From Rhodocollybia butyracea (Eukaryota; Basidiomycota; Agaricomycetes; Agaricales; Omphalotaceae): a stretch of 64,000 bases of DNA. The notes under the pieces are model-generated. The model made no database searches. It had not been told where the DNA came from and worked only from the letters and a program-made list of their open reading frames with translations. The stretch covers positions 62,001 through 126,000 of the forward strand of contig JADNRY010000016.1 of the NCBI GenBank assembly GCA_015501585.1, given 5' to 3'. The position numbers were made by a program, and so were the translations under genes. Shown here in pieces: positions 43,105 to 55,846 of the stretch (position 1 is its first letter; each line of letters begins with the position of its first letter).

Positions 43105-45175
43105 GCGCGAATGCTCAGGTGTTGTATCAAACTGCACGAAAGGTAAGAAGGGGGTTGCTGGGGAAGCCCAACAAGCCTAATGTGCATATTTCTCTCATAT
43201 GTGTAACTCTGGAAATGTTGCTGGGGTATAATTATGCCTTGAGGAATCCTTGTATTTTATTAGTACATATTTCACATCTGGATTAGAGTTGCCCCCAGTT
43301 TGCCAATTTTTACATACTTTTCTTCTTGTTCGTTTTGTTTGTCTACTTACAACGGTATTTCTTCTGACTCAAGTGCTTTGTCGTCTCATACGGCTGGTTT
43401 TTTGTTTGTTTGTCTTTTCCCCTATTTTTGCTGGGCCGTTTTTTACTCTATGATTGTATATACCTCTTGGCCCCGATACAGGTGCTCTGTTCATTTCATC
43501 CAGTCTTGTTTAATCTTGCATGTATTCCTGGAATGATTAGTTACTACATAAAGTATTTGACAAACTACAATGTACTTTGGTGCTCACATAGATTTTGTTT
43601 TCCATCAATGTTAGTTCGCGATTGCTCACTGACGCTTTGACTTTCGCAGCTTCTTCATCAGATACCATTTTGAATTATTTGGACGTTTTGACAGCAGCCT
43701 TTAGTCGCCATTGAACAAGGCGTTTGCTCAAACGCAAGATTCCATTCATTTGGAGGGAGAGTGTCGCAGTTGGATGTTCAATGAAAGGATCTTGCTTTGA
43801 ATGTCGAAATCAAGAAACTGGTGAACAGTCTCTTGAAATGTGTCAGATGCCGTGGTGGCATACCGTTGGCGGAAGTGCAAGGAAGAAATTAATTTTGCAT
43901 TGAGCATTTACACTTCGGCCGATGTTATTATGTACTATGTACCTGACCTCAAGCAACCTCAAGGCGAGTTGAGATACCATTAAAAGGTTTATTTCTGCAT
44001 TAATAAAGACATCAGGTGTAATACCTTGATGATTTTTTGAACCTGTATACATGCATACAGCCCATACTTGCTCATCAGCCATATCTAGAAGGAACAAAAG
44101 TTCAGATAGTAAACCCTCCGGCCCCAGGGGAAGGAACACGGATGGTGCCGACACGATAAGATAAACTACCGGCGTTACCGTCCGAAAGTAAGGCGCAGAT
44201 GTCCTCTTGTGCGAACGTCTGCAAGAGGCCTTAAGTATGTTAACTAGTACTCCCTAAGACAATAGATAGTAAGGCGATTTGCCTGGGCTTGTCCCGGCGC
44301 GTGGGCGCGTGGAAGAAAAACGCGACGGTAGCTACCAGTTGGCTACCAGGAGTAAATCGATTTTCGGGAGGTCGGGTGGGAAGCGAAAATCGTTGAAAGC
44401 CGGAAGCAGAGAAGATATCGTTCACGCAATATCTATACTAATCTTATCCTTAGATAAGACGCTACACGGAACATACTTAAGTAGTACTTTGATGTTACTG
44501 ATGGCAGAGAAACTCGGGCTAATCCAGAAATCTACATGCATACCTTCAAGGGTTGGCCCAGGCGCTCCGCAGCAAGGCCTGGCCCAAGGCGTCTATGTAA
44601 ATTTTTTAACTTTATGGCTTGAAGACGAAAAAGCTAACACTTGGCTTACAAGAACGGCTATTTCTGACACACCTTGCCTATAGGTCTGCAATATCTAGTT
44701 AGAAACTCATAGAGACTGGTCCTGACCATCACTCAACACTCCGTAGTTGCCCGGTCTAGGCCGGCCTCACTCAGTAACAGAAGCACTGAGCCGAAGTCAA
44801 ACGTCGGATGAAAGTAATTTCTTCCTTGCACTTCCCGCCAACGTTAGTGGCATCAACGTCCAGCGGAGCGGGAAGCGAAGTGGCTGTACAGCACACTTCC
44901 AGCCCGAGTCGTCGCTGCAGCACACAAAACAGACTTCGGTCTGATTCTTTGCACACCAAGTCACTCCAGGTCACTCCGCGGTCCGCATTATGCTCAGCCC
45001 AACCTTACAAGCTCCCTACATCCTCGACACTGCTGCTAGACGACGCTGGATCCGAACGACATTAGGCCTAGAAGAAGGTTTCTATCACACATGATTTCAA
45101 GCAAAATAGTATTGTCCAAAGAATATTATGCCATGCAATAACGTATAATTTACTATATAGGTAGCTCTCGTACTC
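43105..45175. other. 2.1 kb intergenic stretch without a recognised gene
   Basis: The first 500 bp are T-rich 3' flank of the MIT gene. The frames at 44279-44683 (134 codons) and 44808-45065 carry no known motif. A perfect short inverted repeat, tcttatc/gataaga, sits near 44443-44460. G+C rises around 44280-44400. It may contain an old mobile element remnant, but none could be identified. Confidence 0.45.
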
Positions 45176-46877
45176 TCAGGGGCTGCTCTCGTCTGAGAAT
45201 TTGATGATAGCCCACACTACAGCTCCAATGACGGCTAAGATGATAGCAAAGACTCCTCCAACGATAGCAAAGATCTCCCAGGGCACCCCGTCTTGCGATG
45301 TCGCTGCCACTTCAACCCGACCGTTGCCTGTTTGCTTTTCCTCGAGCTGAGCTACGCGTTTTCGGTGGGTGATGGTTTGATCGATCTTCTGTTCTTTGCG
45401 CAGTATCGATGTTCGAGCATCTTCGGGGTTGAAGGTGGGAGGGTTACCGGAGGCTGTAGGGAGCCTAACGAATGAGGGGAAGTTATGTTCGCACCATTGC
45501 TCTACCTGGAAGACATATTTGAGGAATGAGATCATCTCAGCCAGAAAAATGGCTTACCTTTCCACATGCAACCGATATCCGAAGAAAGTTGGGGTCCTCA
45601 GGAACAGCTTTTGCGTGGATTTTTCGGGTATAGGTTCGGAAAATCTCTGCAACATCACGGGGATTTGTTGAACGCATGATGAGCTATGGGATGGAGTATT
45701 TGTTGGCAAGCGGGTCAAGGTAAAACGGAAAAACTTACCGAAGCTGCCTCTGCTTTCCGAATCTTGATATTTCGCTTGAACATGGCAGGGTTCATAAAAC
45801 AAAGTTCCAGTGTGGCAATGGCCATGGTGGCTGGGATAGCACAGAATGTGAAAATGCTCTGATTCTTTAGTAACCGGAGGTAATCAAGGGCATCCGTCAA
45901 ATGCCTCATTGCATCTAGTATCATCTCACTTTGAACCCACTGCGCGTTCTGCTCGTTTCCGGGAGCGTACATGTCTTTCATTTCCCGAAATCCATATTCT
46001 TTCTTTCCCCAAATCTCCTTCGGCCAAAAGAATCGTTTGTCATTGGTATCTTCGCGGTAATCACGTATGATGTTGGTCTTTTGAAGCAAGAGGCCCATTG
46101 AATTTGATATTTCGAGTTGGGTGGCTAGCCAATGAACCTCCTTTTTGGATGCAGCGAAGAGGCGAGAAAGACCTTCACCAACTAGACCGGCGACGTAATG
46201 GCAGTAAAGATCGTAATCTTCAACCTTTTCGATATATGTCATTCCTGTAGAGGCAGTTCTGTGTGCAAAATCGGCCATGCCTGTTTCCATCTTCTCAGCG
46301 ATGTCGAGAATGATAGATCTGTACCTGAAGGGGAAATTGAACGCGTAAGTTGGAACACTCCAAAACAAAAAAAACAGACGCGTACTCTGAATCCAAAAGG
46401 TTGACTTCTGCAACAACCTTATCGTACTCAACGAGTAACTGTCGGTCCTTTTCATTCTCTCCACTGTCGTTGAACGTCCAGCCAGGGGTCACGGTCAATT
46501 TGTGGAATGACCGTAGAATAGGCTGCTTAACGTCGTCGGGTATTGTCATGTCATCTTCAATTGTATCTAGCCCTCTGAGAACAAGGTAGAACATGCAAAT
46601 CTAAATGGTGTTAACAAAGTTGGTACATATACATGTTGATACTCACTGTTCTTGCCAAATCACCTTCCACTTCTTTAATGACGGCTGAAAAACTTCTACT
46701 GGTCATATCCAGAAATTCCCAGCATCGTCGCATAGATTCTCTATCCCAGCCTGAAGAAGCATGTTCTTTCATGGCTGTGATGTCGCGTTTCTGTTCGTGG
46801 AAAAGCCAGAACTGGAGAAGGGTCCTGAACTCGAGAGGGTGCGTAACCAGTAAAGTTAGCCATGCTACGGCGCCCAT
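45176..46877 (-). CDS. ERG9: Squalene synthase (farnesyl-diphosphate farnesyltransferase)
   Basis: ATG 46877 (MGAVAWLTLLVTHPLEFRTL). Spliced exons give CWEFLDMTSRSFSAVIKE, FYLVLRGLDTIEDDM (first aspartate-rich motif), YDLYCHYVAGLVGEGLSRLF, NSMGLLLQKTNIIRDYREDT (second aspartate-rich motif) and KRFFWPKEIW. A C-terminal membrane anchor (IFAIVGGVFAIILAVIGAVV) precedes the end at 45176. The enzyme condenses two farnesyl diphosphates to squalene with NADPH, the first committed step of ergosterol synthesis, at the ER membrane. All motifs are intact. It is divergent from the BRCT gene. Confidence 0.95.
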
Positions 46878-47045
46878 GTTGGTGACTGAAACAAAAGAAA
46901 AATGAACTTGTGAGAGGAAAACTGACGCTATGTACTTTTCGGCGTATTTTCTGTCGTACGATTGTGGCTAGGTAACGTGATCTATATCCGGCAGAGGGAT
47001 TAAACCGGCCCTTTCAACTTGCACCAATTTTCAGAATCAGAACCA
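46878..47045. promoter_or_regulatory. Shared divergent promoter of ERG9 and the BRCT gene
   Basis: 168 bp between start codons. No clear TATA box or sterol element was recognised. Confidence 0.4.
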
Positions 47046-48301
47046 ATGCTTTTCAAAGGTTTCAAAGGATGTTTCAGTCCCAAAACTTGTGCTAGAGTGC
47101 GGTCTATCTGGGGTACACACACTATCGGTTTTTTATCGGGAGTTTACTCAGTCTAGCTTTCAGTTGATAATGGCGGCTCAATCATGCAATCCGAGAAAGA
47201 ATTTCACCAGACTTCGTGTTTCTTTTGTGTTGGAACGGACGATCCTTGGATGAAAAAGTGAGTCTAACCGGCCTTATGCATGTATAACGCGTTGATCATT
47301 ATCGATAGGCTCTCTAAAAAGAATGTCATTGTACGTTTAGATCAGTTGCTTGAACGTCATACTCAAGCCTTGAAGGTTCTTCACGTGTCTTGGGTCTTGC
47401 GCTGCGTAGAAGGGCAGTCGCTGATGCCAGTCTCGTTTTTCGTTCTTGACGGCAAGTCTACCTTTATCCGAGTTATTCTTCATCTCATTCATGATTATAG
47501 ACTATTTTGATCCTACGCGAACTATACCTGCTTCTCCACCGCTTACACCAGACTCTACTGCTGAACCTCTCCCTAGCAAACAAAACAAAACGTCCCATGC
47601 AATCGAATTCCACAAGCCTATCCCTCATCTCAAGAGAACTTTCCTTGATATGAACTCTTCAAATCAAGACGAGGATTATTCTCCAAAAAGAAGTCGCCCC
47701 ACTAAACGACAACGCACACGCTTCTACCGTGATCCTGATCCTGATGCCACCTGTCAACTTTCTTCTCCGAGCCCGGCTTCGAGGCCTGTTGCTTCGTCTG
47801 CAATCAAAACTAACACTGACTTGAACCGAATTTGTGAACGAAGCGCGTCCAAGGAGCCTGCTCCCAAGGCTCATCTGACTTCCTGCTATTCTTTTCCTTC
47901 AACTTCACGATCTTTTCCCTTCGTTCATCTTGGACTACCGTTTCCTTCGCGCATACTGAAAAACTCGGTACCTCTGCAGATCTGGCAAGTATGTCTAACT
48001 AGAATGTAGGGCCATTAGCTCATATTATTTCTACAGCTATGACTCTAGAAATAAGCCCGCCAACGCAAATTTGAATGCCTTCATGTCGTCCTGGAACCGA
48101 ATCGCGAACCAGAGTGCACTTTGCAGCCTCAACCGATCCAGCGAAGATAACAGTGCTCCCGAGAATACTTTTCGTATAAAAGTCTCATCTCTTCTCATCG
48201 TACCAGAACCTTTTCCAGATTCCGTATCAACAACAATTTTCTCACCAGGGAAGACTCATTTGGGAAGGAAATTTTGGGCGGATGAAAAGTCGAACTCCTA
48301 A
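47046..48301 (+). CDS. Protein with one N-terminal BRCT-like domain
   Basis: ATG 47046 gives MLFKGFKGCFSPKTCARVRS, then after an intron DNGGSIMQSEKEFHQTSCFF, and later KVLHVSWVLRCVEGQSLMPV. The order fits the BRCT fold: a glycine pair after the first helix and the Trp helix near the end. The remaining 250 residues are basic and Ser/Pro-rich (SPKRSRPTKRQRTRF), nuclear-looking, ending NAFMSSWNRIANQSALCS...GRKFWADEKSNS. Reading continuity needs two introns with GC donors (gcaagt, at about 47452 and 47985). BRCT domains bind phosphopeptides in DNA damage signalling; the exact role is unknown. Confidence 0.65.
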
Positions 48302-48785
48302 ATGCTGCGCTGCGAAGGATAGGAAGAATAATATATTTATTTTTGTTGAGACTCCTCAGTGATTTATACCGCTTCCTACACCCTGTCCTACTCTGAACCA
48401 CAGCTGGCCTGTAAAAGCAAACCTCTTCTCCAGAAACAGACGTAATATTCCTCGCTTTGACCTCGTGTGATGCTGACCGTTCCCGAGTTTCCGGACATCG
48501 AAACCTTGCGGTCCGGGGAACTCCATATTAGCCCATAATGACGCCGGACATTCGGCATCGAAATACCTGGGAGCTGCGACGCGTATCGCTTGCAACATGG
48601 AATTACCGCTGTTCTGACCAGCATCATGTACGATATCACTGCGTGCATGTACTATCCAAGCCTGATCTAAGTTTTCTGTCATTTGCCGCATTATTCATAG
48701 CCGTCCGTGGGAATTGTATCTCAGATCCAAATGATGGTTCCGAGTCAAGAATTTCACTTTTTCTTGTTTTTGCTCAACGTTCAGC
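48302..48785. other. Intergenic region upstream of the aminotransferase
   Basis: 484 bp with no recognised gene; minus-strand frames at 48356-48691 show no motif. It presumably contains the promoter of the aminotransferase gene. Confidence 0.4.
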
Positions 48786-50451
48786 ATGTCATCTCTGATC
48801 CGGTCTGTTCGTCTTCGAGGATACAGGCGCCTATATGGCCCATCCTCACTACTTGCTGGGAGGTTTTACCAAACGGACGCAATGACAGGCGAGGTTGTGG
48901 CTTTGCCCGATATCCAGGCGAGTTTACGCGCATCTTTCTATGTATACGCCTGTACTAACGTGGTAGAACTTAGCCTTCCAATCTACAGTTCGTCAAGACT
49001 GGAAATCCGAAAGCTCCTCCCCCATCGAAATCTCTCATGTTTGGGCATACGTTTGTGCGTAGAAACTATCAGTTGCTGGACCTAAGATAAATGTCCATTC
49101 AGACCGACCATATGCTTACCATTCCCTGGAGCTCCGTAGAAGGATGGGGTACGCCTAAAATTGGACCTTGTGAGCTTATCATGCAAGCGTTGTGCATCCA
49201 AGTCCACTAATCAAACAATGCAGATGGTCCTCTGTCCCTTGAACCAAGCTGCACTGTATTACACTACGCGCAAACTATCTTCGAGGGTATGAAGGCTTAT
49301 CGAGACGAACATGGAAAAGTCACGCTATTTCGCCCGGATATGAACATGAAGCGAATGAACACCAGTGCTTCCAGAATCGCCTTACCCGTACATTACCCGG
49401 TTTTCCTCAGTAAACTTCGATTTAACATGTTTTCTTAGACGTTCAACGGGGATGCCCTCCTAGAGCTGATCAAGAAGCTCATCCATTCTGAAAGGGATTG
49501 GATTCCGCGAGAACCTGGACATAGTTTATATATTCGGCCAACGATGAGTCTGTTTACACATCTTTAAGCATTTACATCCCTTGTTCATCAATAATGTTTG
49601 TAGTTGGCACACAACGATTCATTGGTGTCGCTCCTCCAAGCGAGGCACTACTTTTCGTCATCTGTAGTCCTGTGGGTCCCTACTACCCGAAGGTTTCAAG
49701 CCCATCGCGCTATATGGAACTACGGAATATATCCGTGCCGCTCCCGGTGGTATGTAGGTCTATAATGTCTTTAATCCCGGCGTTACTCATTCAGCGAACG
49801 ACGAAAGGAACGGGTGCTTATAAACTTGGCGTTAATTATGCCCCTGGAGTCATGCCGCAAAAGGAGGCCGCAAAAATGGGATATGCTCAGAACTTATGGC
49901 TTCACGGGCCTGAGCATTACCTTACAGAGGTATGCATCTATGATTGACTTGGTTTTGGAGTCTCATATGTATTCAGGTGGGCACGATGAATTTGTTTGTA
50001 GTCCTCAAGAAAGGCGACGGTAAGTTTAAGGCCTGCGTTTATCCTCATGCGTATTGACTTGTTTTTAGCGATCGAACTTGTCACCCCACCACTAGATGGT
50101 ATGATTCTGCCTGGAGTCACTCGCGATTCTGTTCTCGCTCTTGCCCGGGATCATGCGTCTGGTGCCTCCAAAATCTCAAATCTTCCTGAAAAACTCATCG
50201 TCTCGGAGCGGGCTATTACTATGAAGGAGATTCAAGATGCAGAAGCTGCAGGAACTCTTGTCGAACTCTTTGGATCTGGTACCGCTGCAGTTATCAGTCC
50301 GGTGAATAGGATCGGGTACTTGGGGAAGGACGTACTTATCCCCACTGGTGATGATGGAATGGGACCTATCTCAAGGCCAATTTGGACAGAACTTACCGGT
50401 AGGCAGATGGGCACTATTCCTAGTGATTGGAGCGTACCTGTTACTGCGTAG
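48786..50451 (+). CDS. Mitochondrial branched-chain amino acid aminotransferase, apparent one-base frameshift
   Basis: ATG 48786 begins a basic presequence ([18 protein letters not shown]). Exons give [66 protein letters not shown] and [11 protein letters not shown]. The pyridoxal-phosphate lysine is in [12 protein letters not shown], followed by [20 protein letters not shown] and [14 protein letters not shown]. This class IV aminotransferase interconverts Leu/Ile/Val and their keto acids. At 49686-49689 one base is missing relative to the expected reading (PYYP, then [19 protein letters not shown] in another frame). The following intron (gtatgt...cgaaag) joins correctly only from the second frame. 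It is either a recent break or a base error. Yeast counterparts are BAT1/BAT2. Confidence 0.88.
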
Positions 50452-50628
50452 CGCATCAACATAATATAGCGTTGAACGTTGAATCTTGCGAGAGCCTAAT
50501 CATAATATATTTGAGCTACGCCTGATTCGACAATCAATCCAGCGTTGATTGGCCATATATCATGTGATCGTGAAAAGTGAAGTTTTTCGTTACTTCGGTA
50601 GCTCGTTAACTTGGAGATTCTGCTATCC

Positions 50629-53600
50629 ATGGTACGGCCAACGATACGAAGCGTGGCTTGTACGCGGTCATTTGCAACGCATATCTCTGCTATTCCAAGA
50701 AATTACGCTTCGATAACACCTCCGTATCCAACTCTTATCAAAAATCTTGAAAGTGTCCGGAAAATTCTCAAGAGGCCTCTGACTTTGGCTGAAAAGATAC
50801 TGTATAGTCACCTTAACGACCCTATCAATGGCCTCGGGAATGGTGGGCGTATTAGAGGCGAGGCGTATCTACAGCTGAAGCCCGAAAGAGTTGCCATGCA
50901 GGATGCATCTGCACAGTGTGTCTTGAATCTCTAGCATGGTTTGAATGATACTAATTTCTTCGTCAGAATGGCTCTGTAAGTCAATCCCAAGCTTTGAAGA
51001 ATATGCGATCGCCTTACACTATTCAGTTTACAATTCATGAGTGCTGGGCTAGCCCAGTGTGCCGTTCCGACGAGTATTCATTGTGACCATCTAATTCAAG
51101 CATCGGAAGGTGCCAAAGCTGATCTTGAGGTGATTTCGCCCTCGACGGAATACTCGAAAACTGAATTTAGCCAGTAGCGTTCTATCGTGACCAACCAAGA
51201 AGTTTTCGATTTTTTGGAAAGCGCCGCACGCAAATATGGCATTGAGTTTTGGCGCCCCGGATCTGGCATTATCCATCAAATCGTTTTGGAGAATTATGCC
51301 GCCCCAGGAATGCTAATGTGAGTTGGATTGGCCATTGTCAATCAACATGCTAATTTTTATTGCCAGGCTTGGTACAGGTAAGCGTGGTTCAAATGGATTT
51401 GAGAGGATGTATCACTGATCTTGATGCTCGAGACTCTCATACACCCAATGCCGGAGGTCTTGGTATGCTTGCTATCGGTGTAGGCGGAGCTGATGCCGTC
51501 GATGCAATGACTGGGACGCCATGGGAGCTCAAGGCCCCGAAAATCGTCGGTATGTTTCTCGTCTCATCACTGTATCGATATATATTTCTCATATGAATCA
51601 GGCATTCATCTCACTGGAAAACTTTCCGGGTGGGCTACTACGAAGGATTTGATTTTGCATCTTGCTGGTAAATTGACCGTTCGAGTAAGTCTGGTCTTGT
51701 TGTCAAACAGATCGAGAACTAACCATTTGAAGGGGGGAACAGGAAGGATCCTTGAATACTTTGGGCCCGGTGTCCATGGTCAATCCTGCACAGGTGAGTC
51801 TTTCGTGGTATTCTTACGTCTAATGCTTACTCTTAAGGAATAGGTCTGGCCACCATCGCTAACATGGGTGCTGAAGTCGGCGCGACAACGTCAACTTTCC
51901 CTTACACCAGTAACATGCAAAGTTATCTGCATGCTACAGGGCGTGGTCCCGTCGCTCAAGCGGCTGATGAAGCTGCCACCAAAGGTTTCTTAACTGCGGA
52001 CGAAGGTGCTGAATACGACGAAGTGATTGAGATCGTGCGTATGCGATGCGTTCTATGCTGTTTCATATCTTTAAGCCTCTGCGTAGAACTTGTCTGACTT
52101 GGAGCCAACTATCAATGGTCCTTTCACACCCGATCTCGCTACTCCGCTCTCCAAGTTTGGTGCTTTTATCAAAGATCAAGGATGGAAAGATGAATTATCT
52201 GCCGGTCTGATTGGCTCGTGTACGAACAGCTCGTACGAGGATATGGTGAGTACCTTTTTTTGTCAGGTATCCAAAGTTCTCATCTATGTCAAGACAAGCG
52301 TCGCGGATCTCGCTCGTCAGGCTAAAACTGCTGGATTAACTACCAAGGTAAAGGCGGGCTCTATTTGGGTATTTTTACGGCGGTTCACAAGATAAATTCA
52401 GGTCCCCTTCCTCTGCACGCCAGGATCTGAACAAATAAGAGCTACTATGGAACGCGACAATGTCACTGCCACACTTCAAGACGTAGGCGCCGTTGTCCTT
52501 GCCAATGCATGTGGTCCTTGTATCGGTCAAGTGAGTCCATTTTCCATTTGTGTCGTGACGAAGAATAAAACGCTAGACAGTGGAAACGAGAAGACAAGAA
52601 AGGCGAAGAAAACGGTCAGTCGTGTCCGCTGTTCGAGGTTGCTCTCTGCTGACGGTCGATGGCATGATAGCTATCCTTACAAGCTTCAACAGGAACTTCA
52701 AATCGCGGAACGACGGAAACCGATACACAATGAACTTCCTTGCTTCTCCGACTGTAGTCACTGCAATGGCTTTCTCAGGAAGCTTGTCGTTCAATCCCAT
52801 GACCGACTCGTTAACGCTTCCATCTGGTAAACAGTTTCAGTTTTCTCCGCCTGCAGGCGAGGACCTCCCCTTAACTGGTTTCACACCTGGAGATACCTCA
52901 CTCTACCCTTCACCAACTCCGGAGCCCCAACCCAGTGCAGAGGTTATCATTAAAAAGGATTCTCAGCGTCTGGAATTGCTTGAGCCATTCACCAGTCCCT
53001 TCGCCGAAGGGAAACTGGAGTTCTCATCGCTAAAAGTTCTGATGAGAGTACGAGGTGACTGTTCCTCCCCAATTTTTATAAGTACACTTATTAAGCTTTC
53101 ACTAAACATAGGCAAGTGTACAACAGATCACATATCTGCAGCAGGTTTAGCTCGTTATGCCCTGTTTCAAAGGCATTAGGCTGATAAGAATAATCCAGGA
53201 CCATGGTTGAAATACAAGGGACATTTGACGAACATCTCCGAAAATCTACGTGAGTCTGTTATTGATTTAGTGTGTATAATCAACTTATAATTTCTGTTTA
53301 GTTATCACTGTTTGTAACGTGGCATTGCTCAAGAGTTGCTTGCTGACTGTAGCCTAGGCTGTTAATGATGAAGGTGGCGAGATCAATGTTGCCTTTGATC
53401 ATGATGCCCCAGGTGGAACCACAGAGACGGACACCATACCAAATGTTGCGAAACGACTGAAGTCCCGGTCTCAACCTTGGGCACTAGTCGTTGATGATAA
53501 CTATGGTGAAGGCAGTGCTAGGGAACATGCAGCTCTTCAGCCGCGGTTCTATGGTGAGATCAGTCTTGAAGAGGCAGAACGTCATGCTAATAGGAATCAG

Positions 53601-53961
53601 GTTGCAATCTCATCATTGCTCGGTCATTTGCACGAATTCATGAGACTAATCTCAAGGTACAGTGTCAACTGTTGAAAGTTATTGCTCGTTTTAATTACTT
53701 TGCTGGTAGAAACAAGGGGTCCTTCCCCTTTGGTTTGCAGATAAGGCTGACTACTCCCGCATTGGATCTGGTGACATGATTGAAACTGTTGGTCTGGCTG
53801 ACCTGCTTGAGGGGAAACCTGATGCAACTATCAAACTGAGAGTCACTAGTCGTGAAGGAAAGATGTTCGAGATCTCCACTCAGCACACCATGTCTGCTGA
53901 CCAGATTAAGTGGCTTCGAGCTGGCTCTGCTTTGAATCATATCCGTTCACAGATGCAGTAG
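50629..53961 (+). CDS. Mitochondrial aconitase family protein (ACO2-like)
   Basis: ATG 50629 starts a targeting leader ([20 protein letters not shown]). Motifs: [59 protein letters not shown] (first cluster-ligand region), [16 protein letters not shown] and [11 protein letters not shown] (the two further Fe-S cysteines), and in the swivel domain [14 protein letters not shown] and [11 protein letters not shown]. About 15 exons, including two micro-exons (9 bp at 50967-50975, 8 bp at 53302-53309). It isomerises citrate/isocitrate. The divergence from canonical Aco1 motifs and the leader suggest the second aconitase of fungi, which in yeast acts in lysine synthesis (homocitrate branch). That subfamily call is tentative. 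Confidence 0.88.
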
Positions 53962-54132
53962 GTTTGACCAAAAGAATACATTTATCGTATGTAACACATT
54001 TCTAATAGTTCAAGTTGATTATACATTGAACTAGCCAGACGGTGTGTGTGCTGCAACTAAAGACTGGATGATCAGCTTTGGGACAATAATCGGTGAGATA
54101 AACATTTGTTTATAAACCTTGACACGTCCAGG

Positions 54133-55846
54133 CTACGGAGGGTACTCGAGTTCTGTGTCAGAATCTATTGCATCTTCTTCGATAATGAAGTCTACGTTGA
54201 GCATTGTGTGTTCCATAGCAGGCTCAAAGGATATGTAGTTATCGAAACAATCTGGATTGTCTGCTTCTTGTGCGGCACAAGATAATGACATTGCATTGAC
54301 AGAATCTGTAGGACTTGATAGACGCCTATATGAATTAAAGAAGAATCAGCTACATACTGGAGACATACAGTGAAAGAATAGACACTTTCCCCAAGAAAGC
54401 ACTCGCGTTTCTCAAAGCAGGATGTGACGTCTCTTCGCTATCAGTTGTTCTGCTCAGAACAGGCCCATTTGAAGTGAGATCCATGGCTCCTTCCCCAAAA
54501 GCTTATCGCCGATAAGGCTCAGGAAATTCTGCCCCATCTTCACCAGAATTCTGTTCCGGGTTTGGCGCATCTACACGTTGAACCGCTTGTCTGAAGCCCA
54601 AGTTTCGAGGCCACCGCTTCGTTTCAGTCTCTTTTGGCGCTGACTCATGCAGTGTGTTGACTGTGTTTTTAACTTGACTGAAAAAGTTTGGAGGCAGTCG
54701 AGCCTGAGTAGAGTCCTTGAGAAACCTTTTTCTCGTCGACATTGCCGTCTCAGACTCAGGATCTGGACAAGTGCCTTCAGGAATGAAGCCGGAGGACGGG
54801 TTTGAATATGTATCAAGACTCGGATCGCGCTGAAGCTAAAGCGACTTTGCAAGACCGCCATTTGTAGCTGTGCTTGGTGGTGGTTCCTTTGAATGTATGC
54901 GCTGAAGTGAGGATTTTTGACGAGATACCAAGATAGATGATACTTACAATGCCGCCCGAGTCAGAACTATCTTCATCTTCTGAGCTGGACAGAACCAGTC
55001 TTCGTTTAGCAGGTGAATGATTTGGTGCCTACAAAGAATTCATAACTCTATTCTGAGTGTGACTCATCAGAAGGAATGAAACGCACGATGTTTTCTTCAG
55101 AAGTGGATTCTTCACCGTCTGAGCTCGTGCTTGGAGTCTCCGTGCGGGCCTTCGATAAACATTTGTTGTTTGAGGAATATGGCCCAAATACCTGGTGAGA
55201 GATTGACTACTTACATGGCTTGCTTCCTGATGTCGCCTACTCGAGGTGGTAGTTGGGATAGTAATTGATAGAGGGTTATTATTTTCTGGTTCATTTGAAA
55301 ATACCATACCCAAGGCCTTCGCCCTCATTATTATTTTAGGATCCATTCCACTTTCAAGTGGATTTGGGTTGAAATTTACGAAAGAACTTGGTTCCCAGCT
55401 AATATCGTTTTGGTATAATGGTATCAGTCCGCAAACAATCACTCAGAATGACTTACGAGTTGTAGGAGTTGGGCCACCCAGCCCACTGGCAATTTTGACA
55501 ATGAGCTCAATGTTTGATGGTAGAGTGCCCAGAAATACATGCACATACTCACTTTTACAAGATATTCCTGCTCGAAAAAATAGAAGGACAACAATCAGCG
55601 ACCTTGTACACTTTTGTGCTTGAAAACACGAACAAAACCCTTTTCTGTGCTACGAACATCCATGATTTTTTCTAGCATACATTTGATGCATGAGGAGATC
55701 TTTGTAGTATTAAAAGAAAAGTATCTGTGCTCACCGACGTTCCAAATTGGATCTCCATTAGAGGCTTCTCCAGCAGCCTTCGTGTACTTTTTGAAAGCCG
55801 ATCTGGCTATCTTCTTTGATTTTTTGTGGGACTTTTGCCGAGCCAT
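54133..55846 (-). CDS. Hypothetical, probably nuclear, lysine- and serine-rich protein
   Basis: ATG 55846 gives MARQKSHKKSKKIARSAFKK, a strongly basic start. Further exons read EKIMDVRSTEKGFVRVFKHK, SNIELIVKIASGLGGPTPTT, NPLESGMDPKIIMRAKALGM, RLVLSSSEDEDSSDSGG (acidic, serine-rich), KRFLKDSTQARLPPNFFSQV and a C-terminal acidic part MLNVDFIIEEDAIDSDTELE, ending at TAG 54133-54135. The join between the 54503-54742 frame and the last two exons is not certain, and two genes are possible. No known domain was recognised. Basic N-terminus, acidic serine patches and low complexity suggest a nuclear or nucleolar protein. Confidence 0.5.
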
